Source: a virus
Length of the DNA stretch: 22,623 nucleotides
Reading direction: 5' to 3' (one strand)
IMG/VR virus record: IMGVR_UViG_3300025813_000006
Span: 1-22,623 of that record
Shown here: piece after piece, positions 15,868 to 22,623 of the stretch
Numbering within the stretch: position 1 is the first letter of the stretch
Layout: each line of letters begins with the position of its first letter
Position numbers and translations under genes: made by a program
The notes under the pieces: generated by a model
What the model was told of the DNA's origin: nothing
Databases searched by the model: none
The model's input: the letters and a program-made list of their open reading frames with translations, nothing else

Positions 15868-16439
15868 TGAATCACTCCTAAACATTCAAGATAGTGTAGA
15901 GGTTCATATGTTAGAACATCTACTCCAATAACGTATCGCTTGTAGCCGTCGTGCCAGAATACTCCATTCTGATATGTTTCGTTACCAAATGTGTCATGTT
16001 GCCTGAGACATAATCCAGCATGGAAACAAAAATCCATACCATAAGTTTCAATCGGTCCCGCTACTAATCCCCAATTATCGCTGTATGGATTTATAACATA
16101 TCCGTTACCAGTAACGGTAGGTGTGTCGTCTGCTTGACCATTCCATGCTACGGGCTGCCAGTAGTAGTCTGATGACAGTAGCATTTGCTCTATCTTTACT
16201 CTTGGAAGTGAATAAAAATCCACTGATCGGAAGGGAGGAACATCCTCGGTCAATTCAAACGGCCAGTAGCTTGTCACCGACCAGCACACTTCATCTACTT
16301 CAGGCAGGCCGCCGCAGCCGTTCCACCCACACTCTGTAGGAGCTGCTTCTACAGTACCACTTAAATATAGTATAGCCAATACTAGAACAGCTAGTATTAC
16401 CAATAATACTACGAATAATCTTCTACCTTTTGCACTCAT
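15864..16439 (-). CDS. Secreted or membrane-anchored Cys-containing protein, unknown function
   Basis: The 191-aa protein starts with a positively charged MSAKGRR followed by an uninterrupted hydrophobic span (residues ~8-27) and a small-residue region (SGTVEAAPTE). This is either a signal peptide cut near residue 32 or a single N-terminal membrane anchor, so most of the protein should lie outside the cytoplasm. Six Cys (37, 42, 52, 138, 144, 186) could form three disulfides, which suits an extracellular location. Tyr/Trp-rich segments include VTSYWPFE, SSDYYWQPVAW, NPYSDNWGLVAGP and GVFWHDGYKRYVIGVDVL. The TSYWP and VAGP segments and the late VIGVDVL strand faintly recall secreted 3D/double-psi beta-barrel proteins, but the catalytic acids are not clear. 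AAGGAGA precedes the ATG. It could act in superinfection exclusion, lysis or envelope modification; none is shown. Confidence 0.6.
   Translation of the reverse strand: MSAKGRRLFVVLLVILAVLVLAILYLSGTVEAAPTECGWNGCGGLPEVDEVCWSVTSYWPFELTEDVPPFRSVDFYSLPRVKIEQMLLSSDYYWQPVAWNGQADDTPTVTGNGYVINPYSDNWGLVAGPIETYGMDFCFHAGLCLRQHDTFGNETYQNGVFWHDGYKRYVIGVDVLTYEPLHYLECLGVIQ
15875..15879 (-). promoter_or_regulatory. Ribosome binding site deciding the start at 15867
   Basis: AGGAG on the - strand, 7 bases before the ATG at 15867 and inside the frame that would begin at 15885. It supports the shorter MazG-like protein. Confidence 0.7.
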
Positions 16440-16462
16440 AATATAGTCTCCTTTACCATCGT

Positions 16463-16696
16463 CTACTGGTTGTCTGGTTGATCTTGTCTTTCTGGTGAAT
16501 CATATGCTTGTGTCAACACATTATGACATCTAGGACATTTAGCACTACAATAACCGTGTGCCCAATCCTCTTCTGATTCTTCAGTAGTAAAAGTCTCACC
16601 ACATTCCTCAGGTTCATAGTGGTCACCATACCACTGTGGTAGACCATAGTAGTGTCCGCAGTACCAGTCAACTTTTACCATGTGCTTGTGTCCCAT
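16463..16696 (-). CDS. Small Cys/His-rich, possibly zinc-binding protein
   Basis: The product is 77 aa from the ATG at 16696, or 72 aa from the in-frame ATG at 16681; neither has a strong ribosome site, and the first overlaps the end of the polymerase gene by 22 bases, suggesting coupling. Cysteines at 13, 32, 50, 54 and 57 and several His residues are arranged as YCGHYYG, EECGETF and CSAKCPRCHN. The CPxC-type pair at 54/57 with C13 and C32 could hold one zinc in a zinc-ribbon or rubredoxin-like knuckle. The middle is acidic (TTEESEEDW). Small zinc ribbons are common in phage early regions, often with unknown targets. No specific family recognised. Confidence 0.6.
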   Translation of the reverse strand: MGHKHMVKVDWYCGHYYGLPQWYGDHYEPEECGETFTTEESEEDWAHGYCSAKCPRCHNVLTQAYDSPERQDQPDNQ

Positions 16697-19218
16697 TCCA
16701 TCTTCTGATATTCTTCTTCTCCTTCTGGATCAATAGCTGCCCATCTATCTCGTATCGACCCATCTACCTTCCACACTAAGTCTGAGGAGTAATCATATGC
16801 TTCTTTCAACATAGCGTGTGCGACTTCGTTCATCATATCAGGAGCTTCATCTGGCTTACACTCAAACATAATCTCATCGTGCACCAGAAGCACTATTGGT
16901 ACACCTACTCGGTCCAGTTTCACACCAGCTTTGAGAACTAAATCGCTAGCGATTGACTGGATAGGATAGTTGACAGCCTGCCTACCAACTCGGGCCCGGT
17001 TATCATCTGCTATTCCTGGGAACCGTCGCTTACGTCCGAACGCTGTTTGCACGTAGCCGTTCTTATACGCGAATCGTTTGATTTCCAGCTTCCACGCCGC
17101 AGCACCGAATAGCTTCTCATCATACCCATCGTGAATAGCTTTAGCGTCTCTATAAGTTAGAAGATCAGGAAACGTAGAGTACAGGCCGGCAGCAGTAGCG
17201 TCATAAGCATAGCCAAAATTGACTATCTTGGACACACTACGTGGTTTGACAATCTGAGCCGACCAGACTATATTTGGCGTAATGTCTACAATGTGTTCTG
17301 CCATAGCAGAATGTAAATCAATGCCGTTGTTATAGCAGTAGAGTAAGTATTGATCTTGCGATTCCACAGCTAACACTCTAAGCTCTGCTTGCGACTGGTC
17401 TATTTTGCACAGCACAAGTCCCGGGCCTGCCACAAAACCGGCGCGGATAATACGTCCCCATCTATCAGTTGGTCTAGGGATAACTTGCAGCGCAGGATCA
17501 GTTGAGGACAGCCGGCCCGTTACTGCTATATGTAGATTGAAAGTAGTATGTGCACGATGCGTTGTAGGGTGTGGCCAAGTCTGCAAAGGCTTAATGTAAG
17601 CGTTGTTCATCTTACTGATACGTGAGTATTTGAGCTTCGCTTCCAGAAACGGGTGTGTCCAAGCATCATTATTGGTCTTGGTTCGCATTACCTCGATTAT
17701 CTTCTTAATAGCATCTTTGCTTGTAGACCCTACCTTGAATGTCTTGCCACTGACTTTTGGAAAGTTGAACTTCTCGTACATTACAGGCTGTACTTGCTGC
17801 CATGAGTTTGGATTCAAGTCTGGTTTACCAGCTAATCTACGCATCTCCAGTGTCAACTCTGCCAAGGCGATGGTAACAGTGGCAACCTGAGACTCAAAAT
17901 ACTCAATATCAACTGTTAAACCACGCTCTTCTAAGTGTCCAAGAAGATTACTGGCGCTCATTAGCGGGTCTAGGAATGGCTGTTCGTATAGCTCCTCAGC
18001 TTGTAGTCTTTTAAGGAACACATGGTACAGCCCAAGAGTACACGCTAAGTCATACGCTAAATACTTAGTCAGGACAGGATATGGTACTTTATCGTACCAC
18101 TTGACTTTCTTTATACCAGTCTTTTTGTAGACAAACTTATCTACTTCCTGGTCATAATCAGGAACGCCAAGGAAATCACGTGATAATGTTTTGAGGTCGT
18201 GGTACGTGTTCTCGTCTAGCGCATAATGAGCGAGCATGGTATCGAAGTTTATTGGTATATCAATCTCTTCTTTTTCACGTAAGAACAGTTGGTCAAACTT
18301 GCCGTTATGGGCGATAACTGTTGTACTTGGATGCCACAGTAGATCTACCAGTTCCTTTTTAACCTGCTTATCTCTTGCCACTTCAGGGGTTAAGCAGTAG
18401 CCATACTCCGTACTGTCGGTAAATCCAATAGCAGTCAGCCATCCGCTTGAGCATCGTATCTGATCGAACGTGATTGCTGTGGCCGATTCTATATCTACAG
18501 CTATTGGGCCAGGTTTGATACTCCTAATTGCTTCTAGTGCTTGCTCTGGTAGAACACACAGTCGCACTTCAGGTGCTTCTTTGGCTAGTTTCGGAAACGG
18601 GTATCGCCGGCCGAATAGCATGTTATCCAAGTCCTGTACGAACGTTGGAGCCATTTGCTTTGACCGTAGCACATACGCCGGATTGAATGAGAAGTACACA
18701 CGGTTGCCGATGGATGGTACAATGATACTACTGCCACGTAGCGTAGTAATCTTAGCTGTACTATGTTTACCAGCTAACAGCATAGCTGACTGTGCTGCCA
18801 GATTACCGAGTGCCATAATTTTGACATCCGGGTTGCGTCTTGACAACTCTCCTAGCTCAGCTTTCAATCTGCCACTACAGCACTCCATAGCAGTCTTGTC
18901 AACCTTATCGCCGTAGGCTGGAAGGCACATCACGGCATTAGTGCGATAGCTGCGCTCCCAATCACCTTCTACCGCTTTTACTCCCAACTCCAAGACTTGA
19001 CCAGACTGTCCACATAAGGGTATTCCCTTACGCGCTTCTTCAGCGCCAGGATGTTCTGCGACATAAATTGCTTGGATGCTGTCCAGATCATCAGATTCCA
19101 CATAGCCGTCTACTACTGGTCTGGCAATCAGTGGACACTCTAAGCATTTAGCTTGAGGGTAGCGTTCAGTCTTTAGTTGAATTAAGTCAACTATCTTCTT
19201 TGGAATTCTGTCCGTCAT
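16675..19218 (-). CDS. DNA polymerase I with 3'-5' exonuclease, fused to an N-terminal family-4 UDG-like domain
   Basis: The 847-aa replicative polymerase has three parts. Residues ~20-205 resemble family-4 uracil-DNA glycosylases: iron-sulfur cysteines C25, C28, C98 and C113 or C114, the AEHPGAEEARKGIPLCGQSG loop, and FNPAYVLR at 178-185, where the family usually has His-Pro. Residues ~237-400 are a 3'-5' exonuclease: D242/E244 (VDIES), N305...D309 (AHNGKFD) and Y386...D390. Residues ~415-830 are a family A polymerase: motif A with D607 and E612 (DQSQAEL), motif B with R660, K664, F668 and Y672, and motif C with H780-D781-E782. The 5'-3' exonuclease of bacterial Pol I is absent, as is usual in phages. 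AAAGGAG lies five bases before the ATG. It acts with the primase-helicase upstream in the same operon. Polymerase call certain; UDG activity doubtful because of the Asn. Confidence 0.95.
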   Translation of the reverse strand: MTDRIPKKIVDLIQLKTERYPQAKCLECPLIARPVVDGYVESDDLDSIQAIYVAEHPGAEEARKGIPLCGQSGQVLELGVKAVEGDWERSYRTNAVMCLPAYGDKVDKTAMECCSGRLKAELGELSRRNPDVKIMALGNLAAQSAMLLAGKHSTAKITTLRGSSIIVPSIGNRVYFSFNPAYVLRSKQMAPTFVQDLDNMLFGRRYPFPKLAKEAPEVRLCVLPEQALEAIRSIKPGPIAVDIESATAITFDQIRCSSGWLTAIGFTDSTEYGYCLTPEVARDKQVKKELVDLLWHPSTTVIAHNGKFDQLFLREKEEIDIPINFDTMLAHYALDENTYHDLKTLSRDFLGVPDYDQEVDKFVYKKTGIKKVKWYDKVPYPVLTKYLAYDLACTLGLYHVFLKRLQAEELYEQPFLDPLMSASNLLGHLEERGLTVDIEYFESQVATVTIALAELTLEMRRLAGKPDLNPNSWQQVQPVMYEKFNFPKVSGKTFKVGSTSKDAIKKIIEVMRTKTNNDAWTHPFLEAKLKYSRISKMNNAYIKPLQTWPHPTTHRAHTTFNLHIAVTGRLSSTDPALQVIPRPTDRWGRIIRAGFVAGPGLVLCKIDQSQAELRVLAVESQDQYLLYCYNNGIDLHSAMAEHIVDITPNIVWSAQIVKPRSVSKIVNFGYAYDATAAGLYSTFPDLLTYRDAKAIHDGYDEKLFGAAAWKLEIKRFAYKNGYVQTAFGRKRRFPGIADDNRARVGRQAVNYPIQSIASDLVLKAGVKLDRVGVPIVLLVHDEIMFECKPDEAPDMMNEVAHAMLKEAYDYSSDLVWKVDGSIRDRWAAIDPEGEEEYQKMEWDTSTW

Positions 19219-19408
19219 TTCTACTCCTTTCTAAGCGAGAGAGCAGATCAAATATGCTTTGAAGCGTATCAATATCGAGCACAACGTACTCAGGCTTAGC
19301 TTCTACACCGAGGACACGTATTATCATACTTTCCTCTTTGATGTCAAATTTGACCTCGCACTTATCGCCTAGTTCTGTTAGTGCGTCAGTGTGAATAGTG
19401 GCTATCAT
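19187..19408 (-). CDS. Small acidic protein of unknown function
   Basis: The 73-aa protein overlaps the start of the polymerase gene by 32 bases and starts at an ATG preceded by AAGGGA. Residues ~15-45 are beta-like (CEVKFDIKEESMIIRVLGVE, EYVVLDIDTL) and residues ~46-60 a helix (LQSIFDLLSRLERS), followed by a polar acidic tail. The strand-strand-helix layout, with a helix of FDLL/FNIV type near the end, resembles that of the 64-aa protein at 19520-19714, so the two may be distant paralogues. No catalytic motif or Cys cluster. Its place between primase-helicase and polymerase hints at a replication-associated or regulatory role, which is inference only. Confidence 0.6.
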   Translation of the reverse strand: MIATIHTDALTELGDKCEVKFDIKEESMIIRVLGVEAKPEYVVLDIDTLQSIFDLLSRLERSRNDGQNSKEDS

Positions 19409-19536
19409 ATCAATCCCTTACTTCGTAGCTCTTTACTTACTTCTATTAAGATAGAACGACCTCTATCATCAAAAGACATAAGTATTAGAACAATGACTAT
19501 GAGCATACGTTCATTCGCCTCAAAATCTTCCAGCAT
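19405..19536 (-). CDS. Very small (43-aa) protein, unknown function
   Basis: An open frame of 43 codons starts at an ATG with AGGAG seven bases upstream (19544-19548 on the - strand) and ends in a TGA that overlaps the ATG of the next gene (ATGA). Its start region overlaps the end of the 64-aa gene by 17 bases. The product (starting MLEDFEANERM) has a hydrophobic core IVIVLILMSF (residues ~13-22), too short for a confident membrane span, and a charged C-terminal helix (ILIEVSKELRSKG). The ribosome site and both overlaps support a real gene that fills what would otherwise be a gap in the operon. No family recognised. Confidence 0.6.
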   Translation of the reverse strand: MLEDFEANERMLIVIVLILMSFDDRGRSILIEVSKELRSKGLI

Positions 19537-19714
19537 GTAGCAGCTCCTGTACTATGTTGAAGAAGGCAGTTATCTCCTTGTCATCGCTGATAGTGAACGA
19601 CTTCACTACTCCATCAAACTTGAAAGTAACCTCGCCACTTTCGAGGTCTATATTGACTTTCATATCATCAGGCAAATCCATATCATTTCGCCCACGAACT
19701 CTAACTGTTGCCAT
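19520..19714 (-). CDS. Small protein of unknown function, possible paralogue of the 73-aa gene
   Basis: The 64-aa protein starts at an ATG with AAAGGAG seven bases upstream and overlaps the end of the primase-helicase gene by 14 bases. The N-terminus is VRVRGRNDMDLPDDM, followed by two or three beta strands (KVNIDLESGEVTFKFDGV, SFTIS) and a C-terminal helix (EITAFFNIVQELLHAG). No Cys and no catalytic motif. The strand-strand-helix arrangement is like that of the 73-aa protein two genes downstream. It is co-transcribed with the replication genes; function is not inferable. Confidence 0.65.
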   Translation of the reverse strand: MATVRVRGRNDMDLPDDMKVNIDLESGEVTFKFDGVVKSFTISDDKEITAFFNIVQELLHAGRF

Positions 19715-22301
19715 TTGTCTGCTCCTTTTCTCTTACTTCTTCATCTATACTAGCTGATTGCCCATTATGACTTGATCTTCTCATACTGCTAGGCATTGGG
19801 CCTTTCCTATCAATACGTTCTGGCAAATCTAATCCTAACTTGAACGCTAGACCTAGGTCTACACCATACATCCAACGATTCTTAACAGTCTTGTTGCCTG
19901 CAAAGTATTCCACTTGCTTTAACTGCTGTCGTATAGCACGTGAATCCAAAGTTGGTAGTTGCTGTCTGCGTCTTTGAGCCAACCACCAGCCGTGTGTCGT
20001 GTTGATTTGGAAGTATAGCACATTGGATTCATCGTCATAGTGGTATTGGAAGTTTGGCTTGTAACCTGGAGAGGTAACACCATTAGCTACAGATTCTACA
20101 AATTCGTCTACCAGTAGACCGTCACGTCCTGTCTTGGTATTGAACACATTGTCTAATGTCTGCAACAGTATCTCAGGCTCAGGTCTAGGCAATCCTACCG
20201 TATCAGCAAACAAGTAGATTCCTAGCAGCACAACCATCTGATTGTTACGTATACGGTCAGGTAGATCGATAGTAAATGCTTTGTGGTGATCCTTTTTCAC
20301 CTGGTTTAACAGCTTCTCCATATCGCCAGATTCTATCATCTGTAAGCATCTCTGGATATAGTAGCCACCGAACCCTGAGAAGCGTGGTAGCTCTTTGTTG
20401 AACTGCTTATATGCTACATTAGCAATAGTGTCATGAGCGATGCGTTTTGGCAACATCTCGACCAGCACAATACGTTGTCGTATAGCTGCATCTCGTGTTA
20501 GATAATCCTCTCCGTCCACTGTGAACGGTGCTGACAATGGATGGTCGATAGTCGTCTGGTCGCTACGTCCACGCGGGTCGTGTCCTGTATCGTATGCTAA
20601 TCTAATGTAGTGCATAAAATACTCGACCGACTCATGGCGAAACTCGGAGAACGCTATAGGTATAGCATTACTACTGCCCAGGAGCGCAAGCTTCACAAAC
20701 TTGGTTGTATTAGCGTCATAGCTTTTAGGCATCTTGTGGCCGAATAGCGGCAGGAGTACTCGTTGTAGCACAGTCGTCTTACCACTACCTCTAATACCTG
20801 CTACATTCAAAACAGGGAAACGAATGTCCTGCGTTTCAATCCAAGGCTTCAAGCTACTAGCAGCGAACCATCCTAGCAGCGGCCACATTACTTCAGGTTC
20901 GTTGAGCTTTGGCAACAAGTCACCTATCAGTGTCAGCTCTGCTTGAGTAGCATGGGGCTTAATCTGCATCATAGGATGCTCTCTACCAGTAGGCAGCCAT
21001 ACGACATTACCTTCGTATCCTTCGTGATAGTTGTCGGCGGTCAACACGCCGCTATTAGTGACAAACGTCCACCGACCATCTATCTTGTGCAACCCCTGAA
21101 TTGGAGTAGCAGCAAGTTGAGGCACATTTTCAAGTCGCGCTCTTTCCATTATCAATGGAAGTAGTTCTTTGACTTCTCTATCACCACCGATCCAAGTCCA
21201 TCCGGCATCTACCAGATTCTTATTTAACTCGCGCACACTGTCAAATGCACTCTTTGGGAACTCTACTTCATGTGACTCGCCTTGTTGCGTATCCACATCT
21301 GCTACGATAAAATCTTCTGTGCGAACACGTTGTGTACGCTCATCTTTGGGAGTAGTGTCGCGCAGTATTACTTTCGGTTTTATAATGAAGGTGGAGATAA
21401 CTTTGTCATAGCGTGCGTGTCCATACATATACACTTTATCTTCTTCATTTTCGAATAGTCCACGAGCGCCGGCCGTTGTATCTCCAGCTTCATTCGATTG
21501 TATTACTGGCTGGTCTGTTGAAACGCTTCGGAGTAGACCTGACTCTTTAGCGTTCTCAATAGTAGTTGTTAGATATTGCTCACCATCTTCACGTGCCTTA
21601 TCCCCTACTGGTTGACTAGCGAATATGAGCTTTATCAGACGATCTGATGCTCTAGCTGCTAGTAACTTTACTACCACCTCCCAATCGCGTTCGCTTCTAG
21701 TGTCGAACTTGCGAGTGTCGCCTGTGCGAATCAGGTGTCTAGTGTTCTTATCTAATTGGGATAATACATGGAAATCAGCTGAGTGATACACAAGTGCTGG
21801 TTCAAACGCTACTACTTTAGTTGGTACTATTTCTTCTCCGAAGTATGGAGAATCAGGGTCTTCACTTTTGCGATTCATAGTCCCTGGTACACGTAGAACA
21901 CGATTAGCGTTGTGTATACTCTCCCCTTTACCTTTGGAAGTAGCGCGAAATACAATCTTGTTTAGCGTTTCTATTTCATTCACAGCAAGTAGCGGAGTTT
22001 CTAGCTTCCAATACATATGGTAGCCGTGACCACTATCAACAATGATAGTAGGCTTAAAGGCAACCTGCGGCAAATGGCGGGTCTTGTCAACTTCCGCCCA
22101 CAAGAAATTAGTACCGACTACGCTAGTCTTCTTTAGGGGATCGTTTTTACTACGATAAGCTGGTGTAAACCATACGTCTCTGTCGTCAGGTATTGCTAAG
22201 CCTGATACATATGGTATAGGTGGCGAGCTGAGTCTATCAACTTGTATATACACTATTCCTTTGGAGTTTCTGTCCTGGAACAGGTCAAGAAATTGACTCA
22301 T
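19701..22301 (-). CDS. AEP-type primase fused to a P-loop replicative helicase
   Basis: The 866-aa protein combines priming and unwinding. Residues ~15-170 match an archaeo-eukaryotic-type primase: FLWAEVDK (E70 and D72, metal site), SGHGYHMYW (H95, nucleotide-binding motif) and NRVLRVPGTMNRK (about 132-144). Residues ~205-255 resemble a PriCT-type helical domain, with AARASDRLIKLIFAS and YLTTTIENAK. Residues ~440-700 hold a P-loop ATPase: AGIRGSGKTT (Walker A, K508), IPIAFSEFRH (Walker B-like, E553) and IRQRIVLVE (candidate arginine finger around R608/R610). This organisation is like the DUF927-containing phage primase-helicases. The C-terminus (~820-866) is a charged, probably disordered tail. 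AGGAG precedes the ATG. It is first in the - operon after the terminator at 22335-22370 and probably works with the polymerase four genes downstream. Confidence 0.88.
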   Translation of the reverse strand: MSQFLDLFQDRNSKGIVYIQVDRLSSPPIPYVSGLAIPDDRDVWFTPAYRSKNDPLKKTSVVGTNFLWAEVDKTRHLPQVAFKPTIIVDSGHGYHMYWKLETPLLAVNEIETLNKIVFRATSKGKGESIHNANRVLRVPGTMNRKSEDPDSPYFGEEIVPTKVVAFEPALVYHSADFHVLSQLDKNTRHLIRTGDTRKFDTRSERDWEVVVKLLAARASDRLIKLIFASQPVGDKAREDGEQYLTTTIENAKESGLLRSVSTDQPVIQSNEAGDTTAGARGLFENEEDKVYMYGHARYDKVISTFIIKPKVILRDTTPKDERTQRVRTEDFIVADVDTQQGESHEVEFPKSAFDSVRELNKNLVDAGWTWIGGDREVKELLPLIMERARLENVPQLAATPIQGLHKIDGRWTFVTNSGVLTADNYHEGYEGNVVWLPTGREHPMMQIKPHATQAELTLIGDLLPKLNEPEVMWPLLGWFAASSLKPWIETQDIRFPVLNVAGIRGSGKTTVLQRVLLPLFGHKMPKSYDANTTKFVKLALLGSSNAIPIAFSEFRHESVEYFMHYIRLAYDTGHDPRGRSDQTTIDHPLSAPFTVDGEDYLTRDAAIRQRIVLVEMLPKRIAHDTIANVAYKQFNKELPRFSGFGGYYIQRCLQMIESGDMEKLLNQVKKDHHKAFTIDLPDRIRNNQMVVLLGIYLFADTVGLPRPEPEILLQTLDNVFNTKTGRDGLLVDEFVESVANGVTSPGYKPNFQYHYDDESNVLYFQINTTHGWWLAQRRRQQLPTLDSRAIRQQLKQVEYFAGNKTVKNRWMYGVDLGLAFKLGLDLPERIDRKGPMPSSMRRSSHNGQSASIDEEVREKEQTNGNS

Positions 22302-22334
22302 TAGCTACTCCTGAATAAGTAAAACAGTAAAAAT

Positions 22335-22370
22335 AAAAAAAGGGTGGCGGCAGCATTGCCACCACCACCC
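22335..22370 (-). terminator. Intrinsic terminator between the SSB-like gene and the primase-helicase gene
   Basis: Read on the - strand, GGGTGG at the outer end pairs with CCACCC across an inner GC-rich stem with some G-T wobbles and a small loop (22342-22370), followed by seven T residues (22335-22341) and a further AT-rich stretch. It would stop or attenuate transcription entering from the right. I see no convincing promoter in the 33 bases between it and the primase-helicase ATG, so read-through may feed the downstream genes. Confidence 0.8.
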
Positions 22371-22395
22371 GAGTGTCGAATCAACGGGCCGTCAG

Positions 22396-22623
22396 CTAGA
22401 CGAGCATTTGCGCTTGTTCTTCTGTGAGAGCAGAATAGCGCCGAACCTGATTCTGTGGCGGATACTTCTCGCCAGTGGCAGGATTGATTTTATCGGATTG
22501 ACGAATAACAACGCCAATCATTAGCGTCTTTCCGATCAGCTCCTCAGCTTCGATGTCCTCATCAAAATCTTCTGGCCAACCGCAGGCGACGAGGCACTCC
22601 TTGATGCGGCGAAGTGGCAGATC
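22396..22623 (-). CDS. C-terminal part of a probable single-strand-binding-like protein (DUF669-type), partial
   Basis: The last 75 codons of a gene whose start lies beyond the window end are read on the - strand, ending in TAG at 22396-22398. The visible sequence has IKECLVACGWPEDFDED, then AEELIGKTLMIGVVIRQSDK, then QVRRYSALTEEQ. The order 'helix with Gly turn, acidic stretch, E-L-I-G-K followed by a strand of hydrophobics, then a G-x-K-Y-x-x-x-N-x-V strand' is the pattern of phage DUF669-like proteins, which are thought to bind single-stranded DNA and lie in recombination or replication blocks. Its neighbour is the primase-helicase, which fits. The visible end (TEEQAQMLV) is not the acidic tail of E. 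coli-type SSB. The call rests on pattern and context and is moderate. Confidence 0.5.
   Translation of the reverse strand, partial: DLPLRRIKECLVACGWPEDFDEDIEAEELIGKTLMIGVVIRQSDKINPATGEKYPPQNQVRRYSALTEEQAQMLV

Noticed and set aside
15868-15885. Upstream ATG for the MazG-like gene
   Set aside because: The AGGAG site lies between this ATG and the one at 15867, so the downstream ATG is the real start.
18470-18916. 148-codon open frame on the + strand opposite the polymerase gene
   Set aside because: Antisense to the UDG-like and exonuclease domains, whose motifs are clear. The translation is low in recognisable structure.
22302-22334. Promoter for the primase-helicase operon
   Set aside because: The 33 bases are AT-rich because of the terminator T-run, but no convincing -10/-35 pair at proper spacing is seen.
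1-22623. tRNA genes, integrase or attachment sites
   Set aside because: The coding density leaves almost no non-coding space, and reading it showed no cloverleaf-like segment, integrase motif or att-like direct repeat. A covariance-model scan was not possible here.

Overview
The window is a piece of a tailed double-stranded DNA phage (Caudoviricetes) with a long non-contractile (siphovirus-type) tail. The evidence is a contiguous set of connector, tail-completion, tail, tape-measure, distal-tail, baseplate, fibre and lysin genes, with no sheath gene, followed by a phage-type replication block. No host gene, integrase, repressor, transposase, CRISPR array or recognisable tRNA was seen. The host cannot be named. 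A lysin with both a glycosidase-like and an M23 peptidase domain points to a peptidoglycan-containing bacterium, and purine-rich AGGAG-type ribosome binding sites are general.

Layout. Positions 1-15243 carry thirteen tightly packed genes on the + strand: a 5'-truncated connector-like protein (1-774), an HK97 gp10-like completion protein (774-1325), a 55-aa Lys/Ala-rich protein (1327-1494), a putative major tail protein fused to an Asp-box beta-propeller (1494-2933), two genes in the tail-assembly-chaperone position (2926-3573, 3578-4000), a 1127-aa tape measure protein (4004-7387), a Dit-like protein (7389-8588), a baseplate protein (8598-9620), a Gp37/Tal-like tail protein (9620-10819), a repeat-built fibre ending in a C1q/TNF-like domain (10819-12729), a small coiled-coil protein (12755-12946) and a 765-aa multidomain lysin (12946-15243). 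A strong intrinsic terminator at 15287-15328 closes the operon. Five junctions share the same stop-start overlap TAATG, which suggests translational coupling of virion genes.

From 22623 down to 15337 everything is on the - strand and converges on that terminator. A partial gene resembling phage single-strand-binding proteins ends at 22396 and is followed by its own terminator (22335-22370). Then come an AEP-type primase/P-loop helicase (22301-19701), three very small genes (one of 43 aa, easily missed, at 19536-19405), a UDG-like/3'-5' exonuclease/DNA polymerase I fusion (19218-16675), a small Cys-rich protein, a membrane-anchored or secreted Cys-containing protein, and a MazG-like nucleotide pyrophosphohydrolase. 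Together these look like a compact replication and nucleotide-metabolism module: primase and helicase in one chain, polymerase, proofreading and uracil recognition in another, with MazG acting on the nucleotide pool.

The most unusual points are the beta-propeller carried by the putative tail tube protein, a proline periodicity of 15 residues running about 400 residues through the tape measure protein, and the UDG-like domain fused to the polymerase with an Asn where the conserved His of the last UDG motif is expected.
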